The notes under the pieces were generated by a model. The model had not been told where the DNA came from. It worked only from the letters and a program-made list of their open reading frames with translations, and searched no databases. 64,000 nt of DNA from Thalassolituus sp034111725 (lineage in GTDB: Bacteria > Pseudomonadota > Gammaproteobacteria > Pseudomonadales > Oceanobacteraceae): positions 62,001 to 126,000 of the forward strand of contig NZ_JAWUWR010000047.1 of the NCBI RefSeq assembly GCF_034111725.1. The letters are read 5' to 3'. Of this stretch, positions 32,394-42,400 are shown in pieces; the first letter of the stretch is position 1, and the number at the start of each line of letters is the position of its first letter. Both the position numbers and the translations under genes were made by a program.

Positions 32394-33761
32394 CTACTTA
32401 CTTTTTTTAGGGCGCTGCCAGCCACTAATATTGCGCTGTTTACTCCGAGCAACAGCCAATTCACTGTCCGCAACATCTTTAGTTAATACTGAGCCTGCGG
32501 CTACCGTTGCACCAGCACCCACCGTCACAGGAGCAACCAAAGACGAATTGGATCCAATAAAAGCACCATCACCAATATTGGTCTGAAATTTATTTACGCC
32601 GTCGTAGTTGCACGTAATAGTACCGGCACCAACGTTTACATCTGCCCCCAATGTGGCATCACCAATATAGGTTAGATGGTTTACTTTGGAGCCTTTACCA
32701 ATATGGGATTTCTTAATCTCGCAGAAGTTACCAACACGCGCGCCCTCCGCCAGCTCCGCCCCAGGACGAAGACGAGCATAAGGGCCAACATTACAATCCA
32801 GTTCTAGGCGAGCCTCGTCAATCAGCGAATAGCTCTCTATGCGCGAGCCAGCACCAAGGTGGCTGTTACGCACAATGCAGTAAGGGCCGATAGTAACGCC
32901 GTCTTCAATCGTTACGTCGCCCTCAAAGATGCAACCGACATCAATACTGACATCAGACCCGACAGTCAGTGATCCGCGAATATCGAGACGACTTGGATCC
33001 GCTAAAGAAACACCATCGCGGAGTAAATTATCTGCCAGCTGACGTTGGTAAACGCGCTCAAGTTGCGCCAACTGTAGGCGGTCATTCACGCCTTGAACTT
33101 CAAATTCGCTATGCGGATGAATTGCGCGCACACCCACACCATTCGCCACCGCCATGGCAATCACATCCGTTAGGTAGTACTCACCTTGAGCGTTATTCGA
33201 CGACAACTTAGGCAGCCATTCATGCAAATGGGCTGCAGACACAGCCAAAATACCGGTGTTCACTTCATTAATTCGCAGCTGTTCCGCCGACGCGTCTTTT
33301 TGCTCCACTATCGCCAGAATATTGCTAACCTCATCGCGAACGATGCGACCGTAGCCAGTAGGGTTATCGAGATGAACCGTCAACAGCGCCAACGTGTTGC
33401 CTGTACTGGCTATTTTAACCAACTGCTTCAGGGTCTCAGCGCGTATCAACGGCACATCACCGTACAACACCAGTACCACAGCATCATTGGCGATCGCAGG
33501 CATCGCTTGTGCAACCGCATGCCCAGTGCCTTTTTGCTCAGCTTGCAGCGCCCAGCTCACATTCTGATTGGCGAATTCTTGCTGCACTTGTTCAGCACCG
33601 TGCCCTATCACCACATGCTGATCTGCGTGTTCCAACTGACGAGCGCTAGCCAACACATGCGCTAACATTGAACGGCCTGCCAAAGGGTGCAGAACTTTGG
33701 GCAAATCGGATTTCATGCGCGAGCCTTTACCGGCCGCAAGAGTAACAACTGCTAGGGTCAT
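32394..33761 (-). CDS. glmU: Bifunctional GlmU: GlcN-1-P acetyltransferase / GlcNAc-1-P uridyltransferase
   Basis: 455 residues. Pyrophosphorylase domain with LAAGKGSRMKSDLPKVLHPL (~8-27), QKGTGHA, LYGDVPLI and NTGI; then a left-handed beta-helix acetyltransferase domain with hexapeptide repeats and RLRPGAELAEGARVGNFCE. It makes UDP-GlcNAc for peptidoglycan and LPS. Length is standard. Elsewhere glmU commonly follows the atp operon; here the next gene downstream on the strand is the DUF4331 operon. Confidence 0.97.
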   Translation of the reverse strand: MTLAVVTLAAGKGSRMKSDLPKVLHPLAGRSMLAHVLASARQLEHADQHVVIGHGAEQVQQEFANQNVSWALQAEQKGTGHAVAQAMPAIANDAVVLVLYGDVPLIRAETLKQLVKIASTGNTLALLTVHLDNPTGYGRIVRDEVSNILAIVEQKDASAEQLRINEVNTGILAVSAAHLHEWLPKLSSNNAQGEYYLTDVIAMAVANGVGVRAIHPHSEFEVQGVNDRLQLAQLERVYQRQLADNLLRDGVSLADPSRLDIRGSLTVGSDVSIDVGCIFEGDVTIEDGVTIGPYCIVRNSHLGAGSRIESYSLIDEARLELDCNVGPYARLRPGAELAEGARVGNFCEIKKSHIGKGSKVNHLTYIGDATLGADVNVGAGTITCNYDGVNKFQTNIGDGAFIGSNSSLVAPVTVGAGATVAAGSVLTKDVADSELAVARSKQRNISGWQRPKKSK

Positions 33762-34574
33762 AACGATGGGTATCCGTATATACGATCAACAAAGTGAAGA
33801 TGGAGAAAATAAATTGCAGCCATTCTAAGCCCTCACGACTTGGAAGCAAACCAAGCACAATTAACGCCCGATTGTTGAAAAAGGCGCAAAAGTACTATTT
33901 TCGCAACAATGAACAGGTTTTATTCCAATAAAAAATCACTTGCTAGAAGCTATTTTAAAACATTCGTCTCACCGCCGAATTGGCTTAACCAATTGTCATC
34001 TAAAATCACTAGGCAAGATATATAACACTATGATTTTTAAAAAGAAAAAGCGCATCGTCATACTATTGAAAACAGAAATCACCAATATCTATTGTCTTGC
34101 TTTTAAACTTAAGCAACAGACCTGTACAAAAGGGCCAAAAACTCAAGGGAATTGGAAAGGATATTATGAGCCAATCGACTTTTATGCATAACCGCTGAAT
34201 TTTCATAATGAGCGCTTTGTGATTAAATCTAATCGTATCAGCGTCGGTTCTAATAATAAGAAAACAATCGTTCCCTTAACGAGAAAACCTAAGCTGAAGA
34301 TAACTAAAATAACGATGCATTCTCAAACACGAATTCCGCTCATTAATGCTCAACACAGCCATTGATAGCAAAAAGCTGATCAACAGGATAGATCTGTACT
34401 GTGCTTGAATAGATGCCTGCCTCGTTATTTTTCTGGAAATCCAGAGAACATCCAGCTGCTGCGTTCCTAATAGGGACTGACAGCGGCTGAGAATACAACC
34501 CAAAAGAACTCCAAGATTCTTGATGGTTGTCACTGTTATTAAGAGTGCCGTCATTGCACCAGGAGCTATATTGA
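33762..34574. other. Long intergenic region with possible decayed coding remnants
   Basis: No intact gene recognised. On the plus strand one frame stays open from 33940 to a TGA at 34363-34365 except for a single TAA at 34189-34191, with Lys-rich natural-looking text on both sides (GNWKGYYEPIDFYA then PLNFHNERFVIKSNRISVG). On the minus strand a frame at 34343-34600 reads like a Cys-containing exported-protein end (SSWCNDGTLNNSDNHQESW ... AAAGCSLDF), though it overlaps the GH3 start. The promoter of the GH3 operon must lie in the right half. Confidence 0.35.
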
Positions 34575-36233
34575 ATGTCTGCTTTAAACTCTCTGACCAC
34601 GTCATTGCTACACTTTGCGTCCAGTCAACTTACCCGTCAGGGCGCCAAGAAGATGCTCGAATCGAGCAAACAATTGGAGAGTATTCAACGCGCTAAACTG
34701 CATTCGACATTAGCACTCGTTGCAGGTAGCGCTAGTGGTGAGCAGCACAACGTGCCAGCCGACATGTCGCTAGAAGAATTCCAACAGCGCATCCCTGTTA
34801 CCGACTATGATCACTGGCATGACATGATTGTCGAGCAGCAAAAAAACAATCGTCCGATGCTAACCAGCGAAGGCTGTGAACGCTACCAACCAACCAGTGG
34901 TTCAACGTCTAAAATCAAATGGATTCCTTATACTCAGGCATTCTTAAATGAGCTAGACGGTGCGATTAGCCCTTGGATGTCGGATCTGTACAGCAGCTTT
35001 CCCGGTATCAAAAAAGGTCGTCACTATTGGTCGCTATCTTGGGTTCCGAGCGATCTACGCAACCAAGTCAGCGAGAGCATTAACGACGACCTGAAATTAC
35101 TGCCTTGGTGGAAACGCATTTTTATGGCCCGCACCATGGCCGTGCCGGAAGCCGTATCGCTAGCAGAATCATCAGAAGAATCCTTCTTCGCGACCTCGTG
35201 CTACTTAGCTTCGTGTACTGATTTATCGTTTATTTCGGTATGGAGCCCAACGTTTGCCATGAGTATCTTGCAACTGATGCAAGAACACCGTGCCGCTATC
35301 GCTGAAGTGCTACGTACTGGTGAATGGGTTGAACCGTTTAAAACCCTAACGTATTTAGAAGCTCCAAAAAATCTTGAAGCCGCCAAAATCATGGCCGCTT
35401 GGGATGGTGAAATATCGCCGAAAATCACCAAAGCGCTTTGGCCGAACCTTGCATTGATCAGCTCTTGGGACACATCGTCATCAAAAGGCTGGGCAGAAAA
35501 GTTACATGCAATTTTTCCCCATAGTGGCTTTCAAGGTAAAGGTCTATGGGCTACTGAAGGCGTCGTAACCTTCCCTCTTGGCGACAAATATCCGCTATCG
35601 CTCAATAGTCACTTCTACGAATTCGAAGACTTAGAAACCCAAGAAATTTTAACCGCTTGGCAATTAAAAGAAGGGCAACGTGTTCGCCCAATTTTGACCA
35701 CAGGTAACGGCTTACTGCGTTACGCCACGAAAGATCAATTGCTAGTCACTGGCTTCATTAACCAATGTCCATGCTTGCAGTTCATCAGCCGTATTGACGG
35801 CGTCGACATGGTTGGCGAAAAACTCGCTCCTGATGTTGCCGTTAATTTGATTAACGAATTTGACGGCAAACATGGCATAGCACCAGTCACCTTATTAGCA
35901 CTGCCATCCAACGAATTCCGCGCCAAACCAACCTATGCACTGTTATGCAGTGGCGACGAAAAGGCTAAAGCTCACGGAGCTGAACTCAGTGCGCAATTAG
36001 AAAACAGCCTTTGTCAGCACTTCCATTACAAGCTTGCACGAGAGCTAGGCCAGCTCGCCAAGGCCGAACTGTTAATCGTAGATGACGCAATGGATGTATA
36101 TACCAGCCATAAAATTGCTGGCGGCATGGTCGCCGGTAACATTAAAGTCGAGCCATTAGTGTTATGGCAAAGCGAGCCGTTACCTGAGGCGTTAAAAGTG
36201 TCGTTAAACGAACACACGGAGCGCAGTGCATGA
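34575..36233 (+). CDS. GH3-family acyl-adenylating amide synthetase
   Basis: 552 residues of the GH3 (auxin-responsive) branch of the adenylate-forming superfamily. The nucleotide-binding loop PTSGSTSKIKWIPYT lies at residues 106-120; LWATEGVVTFPLG and FYEFED follow as the A4/A5-like motifs, and RYATKDQLLVTGFINQCPCLQF resembles the motif ahead of the mobile C-domain. Plant GH3 enzymes join a carboxylic acid (jasmonate, auxin, salicylate) to an amino acid through an acyl-AMP; bacterial members are poorly known. AGGAG lies 9 nt before the ATG. The stop overlaps the next start (ATGA). First gene of a five-gene operon ending with an RND pump. Confidence 0.85.
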   Translation: MSALNSLTTSLLHFASSQLTRQGAKKMLESSKQLESIQRAKLHSTLALVAGSASGEQHNVPADMSLEEFQQRIPVTDYDHWHDMIVEQQKNNRPMLTSEGCERYQPTSGSTSKIKWIPYTQAFLNELDGAISPWMSDLYSSFPGIKKGRHYWSLSWVPSDLRNQVSESINDDLKLLPWWKRIFMARTMAVPEAVSLAESSEESFFATSCYLASCTDLSFISVWSPTFAMSILQLMQEHRAAIAEVLRTGEWVEPFKTLTYLEAPKNLEAAKIMAAWDGEISPKITKALWPNLALISSWDTSSSKGWAEKLHAIFPHSGFQGKGLWATEGVVTFPLGDKYPLSLNSHFYEFEDLETQEILTAWQLKEGQRVRPILTTGNGLLRYATKDQLLVTGFINQCPCLQFISRIDGVDMVGEKLAPDVAVNLINEFDGKHGIAPVTLLALPSNEFRAKPTYALLCSGDEKAKAHGAELSAQLENSLCQHFHYKLARELGQLAKAELLIVDDAMDVYTSHKIAGGMVAGNIKVEPLVLWQSEPLPEALKVSLNEHTERSA

Positions 36234-37339
36234 GTCAGCGCTATGTTATACGCCCAACAGTGCCTGAAGATTCCCAGGCGCTACTGGATTTACTTGGCGA
36301 TACACCGCAAGAAGGTAGCATTCAGTTAAATTTTGAACGTCAGCCTAATTATTTTTATGCCACTTATATAGGCACGAGCGATCCTGATCTTTGGGTCATG
36401 GAAGATACTCAAGAAAAAATCATTGTCGGTGCTTTCAGTATCGGTAAGCGAAATGTATTTATTAATGGTGTCCCGCAAGCAGTGCGCTACGCCAGCGATT
36501 TACGTATTCATCGTAGCCAGCAAGGCGGACGCGCTCTTTATCGGATGTTCAAGCATTATAAAGAGCAAACGAAAGATGAATGGATGCAAACGGTTATTCT
36601 CGAAGAAAATAAAGCATCAATGGATACCGTGAGTAGTGGTCGAACAGTGCTTCCTACTTATTACCCCGCGGGGCGATATCGCACCAATATGATTGATTTG
36701 CGCCGCACTGAAAAGCGTAAAATAAAGCATCATGTTCGTCGCGCAACTGCCGATGACGTTGTCATCATGCAAGCATTCTTCGATAAGGAAGCCCGCAAAA
36801 AGCAATTTTACCCTTGCTATGACTTTTCATTAATAGGTACCGATAATGACTATTATCGAGATATTCGCTTAGGCGATTTCTTCCTTGCCTTCGAGAGTAA
36901 TGGCGACCGCCAAAATCTCATTGGAATGACTGGTTTATGGGATCAAAAGAATTTCAAGCAAACGCGCATTGCAGGCTACGCTAACGGCATGCAGTACATT
37001 CGACCGTTTTATAATCTCTATACCAAGATATTTGGCGGGTTAAGCTTGCCACCTGCAGGCGCATTAACGAGTTATCTATACTTGCATAGTACTGTAATCG
37101 CCAATAACGAATCCGAGACCTTTGCCGACCTCGTCGCCTTCGCGCGTCGTGAATTAAAAAACACGCGCTACGATGCTTTAGTCTTTGGATTCGATGTTAA
37201 TGATCCTTTACACGCCGTCGCGAACAAATACAAAAAGGTTGAATTGTTTAGTCGCCACTTTCTTACATTCTATGGAGAGGATCCCGCGAGCGAGTTGGAT
37301 TCTGACCGCATCATGTATTTAGAAACATCTCGTCTGTAG
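36230..37339 (+). CDS. GNAT-like acyltransferase with two GNAT-type halves
   Basis: 369 residues. The first half (IRPTVPEDSQALLDLL; EKIIVGAFSIGKRNVFING; ASDLRIHRSQQGGRALYRMF) carries the R/Q-x-x-G-x-[AG] type acetyl-CoA loop of GNAT enzymes; the second half (HVRRATADDVVIMQAFFDK; NLIGMTGLWDQ; DALVFGFDVNDPLH) again resembles a GNAT domain, like double-GNAT N-acyltransferases. Translation is coupled to the GH3 gene by an ATGA overlap. Probable role: acylating an amine intermediate of the product made by this operon. Substrate unknown. Confidence 0.7.
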   Translation: MSQRYVIRPTVPEDSQALLDLLGDTPQEGSIQLNFERQPNYFYATYIGTSDPDLWVMEDTQEKIIVGAFSIGKRNVFINGVPQAVRYASDLRIHRSQQGGRALYRMFKHYKEQTKDEWMQTVILEENKASMDTVSSGRTVLPTYYPAGRYRTNMIDLRRTEKRKIKHHVRRATADDVVIMQAFFDKEARKKQFYPCYDFSLIGTDNDYYRDIRLGDFFLAFESNGDRQNLIGMTGLWDQKNFKQTRIAGYANGMQYIRPFYNLYTKIFGGLSLPPAGALTSYLYLHSTVIANNESETFADLVAFARRELKNTRYDALVFGFDVNDPLHAVANKYKKVELFSRHFLTFYGEDPASELDSDRIMYLETSRL

Positions 37340-37349
37340 GAGCAGTAGT

Positions 37350-38321
37350 GTGCAGAAGAAGAAAGATTACATAGCAATGTGGTTCAATGTTCGCAAACAG
37401 TTAGGTATTAGCGATGAAATACATGCGGGTTGGTACGATCACAATACTAAAACTATGCAATGGACGAGCTATGAACATGCAAAAATGGATGGTATGGGAT
37501 TATATGCTCACGAATTGAGAAAATATGGCTATCCTTGCACACCACTACCAACCAATCGTGATACCAGCGAACCTAAATTTTTTGATGTATTGAAGAAACA
37601 ACGTCAAGGAAAATACCAAGATACGGCTCCAAAGAAAATTCGTTGGAAGGAAACCTTTGAATATTCTAACAGCGATCGCGGAGAGCTGGAGTGTATTATT
37701 CTTGATGAAGCTGCAACCTTAAAATTGAAAGAAAAAGCAGCGGCACAGAATGTTTCCGTAGCAACCACTATATTCTACTCATTAAACAAAATGGTTGCCT
37801 CTGAACTTCTTGACGGAGAACAAGAGTATTATTGGTTTTATCCTGTCAATATGCGTGGCGGTGTAAAGCTAGAAGATGAAACGATGAACCATTCATCTGG
37901 CTTTAACTTAGCACTTAACACTAAGTCCACTGCCAATGAAATCCAAGATATTGTGCGAGACAAACTAAAATCACAGAGCCATTGGATGCTGTGGAAGCTT
38001 GCGCATATTGGTAAGTGGATTGGACACGCCGGCGTTAAACGTATTTATACAAGTTCGAGCAAAAAGAATTTTTTCGCAGGGTCACTCAGTTATCTGGGAA
38101 GCTGGCCTATTCCCGATGAAAGAAATTCTGGAGAACGAAAAGACGACGTATTGGCATGCTGTGGTACAGGATCAAAAAACTATCCGATTTCGACGGGTGT
38201 TACTGAATGGTATGGAAAAATGTCTATAGCCCTCAAGCTACATCCGTATATCGGCAAGAAGCCAGGATTAACCAAACACTGCCTAGAACAATGGCAAAAG
38301 TATTTAACGGACAGTAACTAA
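37350..38321 (+). CDS. Condensation/CoA-dependent acyltransferase-like protein
   Basis: 323 residues, start GTG with TAGGAG 7 nt upstream. The catalytic HxxxDG motif is present as HAKMDG (residues 43-48), and the C-terminal half shows VATTIFYSLNKMV, YPVNMRGGVKLED and NHSSGFNLAL, the order found in condensation domains, PapA5-like and wax ester/DGAT-type acyltransferases. At 323 residues it is shorter than a typical 400-450-residue member. It may transfer an acyl group from CoA or carrier to an amine or alcohol. The membrane fusion gene starts 2 bp after its stop. Confidence 0.65.
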   Translation: MQKKKDYIAMWFNVRKQLGISDEIHAGWYDHNTKTMQWTSYEHAKMDGMGLYAHELRKYGYPCTPLPTNRDTSEPKFFDVLKKQRQGKYQDTAPKKIRWKETFEYSNSDRGELECIILDEAATLKLKEKAAAQNVSVATTIFYSLNKMVASELLDGEQEYYWFYPVNMRGGVKLEDETMNHSSGFNLALNTKSTANEIQDIVRDKLKSQSHWMLWKLAHIGKWIGHAGVKRIYTSSSKKNFFAGSLSYLGSWPIPDERNSGERKDDVLACCGTGSKNYPISTGVTEWYGKMSIALKLHPYIGKKPGLTKHCLEQWQKYLTDSN

Positions 38322-38323
38322 GC

Positions 38324-39478
38324 ATGAAAATCTTAAGAACCCTTACTTTGGTGCTGATCGTATTACTTATTGGCGGTGGCGCTGGTTACTATTTTTACAC
38401 CAATGCACCAAAACCGGTGGTTACCGAAAAGCCCGTTATTATTCCACAAGTGCCCTACATCGAAGTTGAGATCGCAAGCCAATCGATTCCCGTATACACC
38501 CGAGGAATAGTGACGGCCGCAAAGGTACACAAAGTGGCTAGCTCAGTATCTGCTTTGGTGGTGAATGTTAGTGACTCTTTAATAAAGGGAGCTTTTGTTA
38601 ATAAAGGCGATATCTTAGTTGAACTTGATGAAGCGCATATCATCCTCGACATTGCGCAACAGCAGGCGACTTTAGATCAAGTGAAACTAAAGCTGGAGGA
38701 AGTTGAAGCCAATGCGCGAGTAGCAAAACGCCAAACTGGAAAGAACGCATCGGAATACGCTCGCTTTGTTCCGCAATTACGTTATGCAAATAGCCAAGTC
38801 GCGGCGGCGCAAGCCGCACTGGACTATGCCTACAAGCAGCTAGAAGAAACAAAAATTCGCGCTCCGATTGACGGTAAAGTGATTGAATCTTATGTTCATC
38901 AAGGCGATTTATTACAAGCATCTGCACCAGTTGCCGTTATCTATAGTATGAACCAAGCGGAGATCCGTTTGCCGATCAATGACCAACAGCTCGACATCAT
39001 CGGTTTCAAAGATCAGCTCAGTTCGGAACAAGGTCCACGCTTCACTCCTGTAGTAAAGCTAGGTAGCTATCAAGATGATGGGCAATGGACTGGGTATATC
39101 GTCCGTAAAGACGGTGAGCGCGGCCAAAACCAATTAATGTATGTCGTCGCTCAAGTGAATGCGGACTCTATGATCAATGCTTCCGGGAAATCGTTACTAC
39201 CTGGGTCGTTTGTCGAAGCCGAAATTAAAGGAAGAGTGATCGACGATCTGCGCATTTTGCCTCGCGAAGTTCTGCAGCCTGGTAACATTATTTGGTTGCT
39301 GGATGACGAAGATCGCCTCCACTCGCAAGAAGTTGCTGTGATATATCGTGGTCGCGATCAAGTATATATCGATACTCTACTACCAAAAGGTACTCGTGTT
39401 GTGTCTGGTGGTTTCCATCGTTTGGCCGAAGGCACGCGTATTATTCCTGTTAGCCAATCCAGCAATAGTAATAACTGA
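38324..39478 (+). CDS. RND efflux membrane fusion (periplasmic adaptor) protein
   Basis: 384 residues: N-terminal membrane anchor (TLVLIVLLIGGGAGYYFY), lipoyl-like half motifs (SDSLIKGAFVNKGDILVELD), an alpha-hairpin (LDQVKLKLEEVEANARVAKR), the second half motif (KIRAPIDGKVIESYVHQGDLLQ) and beta-barrel. It links the permease encoded 14 bp downstream to an outer-membrane channel. No TolC-type gene is in the operon, so it would use a shared one elsewhere. Confidence 0.9.
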   Translation: MKILRTLTLVLIVLLIGGGAGYYFYTNAPKPVVTEKPVIIPQVPYIEVEIASQSIPVYTRGIVTAAKVHKVASSVSALVVNVSDSLIKGAFVNKGDILVELDEAHIILDIAQQQATLDQVKLKLEEVEANARVAKRQTGKNASEYARFVPQLRYANSQVAAAQAALDYAYKQLEETKIRAPIDGKVIESYVHQGDLLQASAPVAVIYSMNQAEIRLPINDQQLDIIGFKDQLSSEQGPRFTPVVKLGSYQDDGQWTGYIVRKDGERGQNQLMYVVAQVNADSMINASGKSLLPGSFVEAEIKGRVIDDLRILPREVLQPGNIIWLLDDEDRLHSQEVAVIYRGRDQVYIDTLLPKGTRVVSGGFHRLAEGTRIIPVSQSSNSNN

Positions 39479-39492
39479 GGTAGATTTATCGT

Positions 39493-42400
39493 ATGAAATC
39501 CTCAATTAGCTGGTTTGCTAACAACCCAGTTGCGGCTAACTTATGCATGATTTGTATTTTAGTTTTAGGTTTCCTGTCGATACCTGAAACACGTAAAGAG
39601 TTGCTGCCTAACGTCTCGTTAGAACGTATTAGCATCCAAAGTAAGCTGCCTGGTGCATCGGTTGAAACCGTTGAGTCGAGCGTATGCCGCCCTATTGAAA
39701 ATCGTATTTATGATATTCAAGGGACTATTGATCTTACCTCTTATGCTTACGAGGGAATCTGCTCGATCACCCTTGATGTTGATGAAGGCTTTGTTACTAA
39801 AGAAATCGTCGATGAAGTAAAGAGCCGTCTAGAAGCAAAAGATTTATTACCAAAAGAAGCAACAACACCTGACGTTGTCGAGCTGACAGTACGAAACCGC
39901 GTTGCTAAATTGATTCTTAGCGGCCCTGTTAGTTATTCCGTATTAACGGCTTCAGCTCGGCAATTACGCACCGACTTACTCGAGTTTAGTGCGGTGAGTA
40001 TTGTTGAACTCGAAGATATGAAAAAATCGGAAATCCGCATCAGCATTCCCGCTTTCAATTTGCAGAAATATCAAATTAGCTTTGATGAAATAAGCGCAAT
40101 GATTCAAAAGCAGTCGGGGTTTTTACCCGGGGGCATGCTACAAACGAGAGAAGGCGACGTACTCATTACCAGCGATGCCTATCGAGATTCTAGTGAGAGC
40201 TATGCCAATATTGTCATCGCCGCCGACCCCGACGGGGGCGAAGTTCGGCTGGGCGATATCGCCGATATTATCGATAACCGTTTCAGTAATCTGCCCCAAG
40301 CTTCTTTTGATCGTCAACCAGCGGTATCCATCGATGTATTCCGTGTTGGCAACCAAAATATTACCGATATTTCGGATGTCATTCACAATCACTTGGCCGA
40401 CAGTAATTTACCGCAAAACGTGAAAGTGTATGTCTGGCAAGATGAATCGAAAAACTTCCAAAGCCGCGTGGACCTATTAGTAAGCAACGCATTTAGCGGT
40501 CTGGTACTGCTGTTTATCGTTTTATTATTATTTTTAAGCGCGCGCTTATCTTTCTGGGTGAGTCTAGGTATTCCAATCGCTTTCCTTGGGACTATCTTTA
40601 TTCTTCCGGTGTTCGATGTATCCATCAATATTGTATCGCTATTCGCATTTATCCTTGTACTCGGTATTGTTGTCGACGATGCAGTGGTTGTCGGCGAATC
40701 TATCCATCTACAAAATCAAAAAGGTTTGCATGGCACTGAAGGCGCATTACAGGGCGTATTCGAAGTCTATAAGCCGATCTTTTTCGCAGTTGCCACAACC
40801 GTTGTCGCCTTTTTGCCATTAGTGAGTTTACCTGGACCTGAAGGGAAGCTAATGCGAGCCATCCCTATCGTTGTGATCAGCACACTAATATTCTCATTAA
40901 TAGAATCCTTATATATTCTTCCGGCGCATTTATCTGGTACGCACAAGAATGAGAAGCCGGGCAATAAGGTATTAACAGCGATTCAAAATGTTTTCTCTGT
41001 TTTTCTAGATACATTAATAAAATGGGTTTACACCCCGGTATTGACTGTATGTTTGCGCAATAAAGGGCTTGTAGTGCTGACTTTTACCGTCGTTTTCGCA
41101 TTGTTCATTGTGTTGCTTAGCCAAGGCTGGATTAAAACCGCTTTATTTGCGGCTATTGAAGGCGATGTCGTAGTTGCTAATTTTGCCTTCCCTGAAGGGT
41201 CGCCGCGTGAAAAAACCGAAAAAGCGTTAAGACACTTAATTGCTGCAGCAGATCAAGTTCAAGCTGAATACGAAGCTAAAGACGCCAGTGCAATTGAACA
41301 TATTTACTCAGTTGTTGCACCAAAGAATACTTTTACCTCTTACAGTGTAGATAAAAGTATGGATCATAAAGGTCAGGTCATTATTGAACTGCCCTCTTCT
41401 GAAACTCGGACCTATAGTGGCCAAGATGTATTAGCCCGCTGGCGCGAACTCGCTGGCGACATCCAAGACACCACCAGTCTGAAATATAGCGCAAGTTTGA
41501 ATCCGACCAATCCAGATATTCAAATTGAATTCTCTGGTTACGACATCGACGACTTAATGAGTGCGGCCAATCAATTAGCCAAGAAACTACGCGATTACGA
41601 TGGCACTTTCGATATTCATACATCTCAAGAAGAAGAGAAACAGGAAGCCGAAATCAAACTCAAAGACAACGCTGTAGCGCTTGGTTTAACTCTTGAGAGC
41701 GTTATCCGCCAAATTAACCGCGCTTTCCAAGGGAATGTCGTACAGCGCATTCAAACCCAAGATGATGAAGTCGAAGTCTGGGTTGGCTTGCCAAAAGATG
41801 AACGTTCTTCGCCTTGGTATTTAGAAAACATGCATATCGAATATGCACCGGGCCAGTACGTTAGCTTATCGACCATTGCCACTATCGAATATCGTCCGTC
41901 TAAAACTCATATTAAACGCTATGACCGTAAACGCGTTATTTCAGTGAGTGCATTCGTTAACCCTGCACAAAATTCAGTGAAAAACATTCAAACTGATTTA
42001 GCGACCAATTACCTCGACGGCTTAGTGAAAACCATGCCCGGCATTAACTGGGATGTTGGTGGATACCAGCGTGCAGTCACTTTGTTCTTAGATATTTTAA
42101 TGAAGTACTACCTGTTCGCTATTTTAGCCATGTACCTAATGATGGCGGTTTTGTTTTCCTCATATAGCCAACCACTGTTGGTGCTATATGCGATTCCTTT
42201 TGGACTCCTTGGTTCGGTTACCGGTCATATCCTTCTCGATCTAGAATTAACCCTATGGTCATTCGTGGGAATGGTGGCCGTTAGTGGCGTGGTGGTAAAC
42301 GACAACTTAGTATTGATTGATTACATCAACACCCAACGCGCTAAAGGCGAGAATGTGTTTGTCTCGGTGTGCGAAGCCGGTCGTGTTCGTTTCCGCCCTA

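Noticed and set aside
33940..34191. Intact 83-codon gene on the plus strand before the GH3 operon.
   Set aside because: No ribosome-binding site or recognised family, and the same frame continues beyond its stop; treated as a possible decayed remnant.
34276..34605. Minus-strand frame over the GH3 promoter region.
   Set aside because: Overlaps the GH3 start, has no domain, and another minus-strand frame covers the same bases; probably non-coding.
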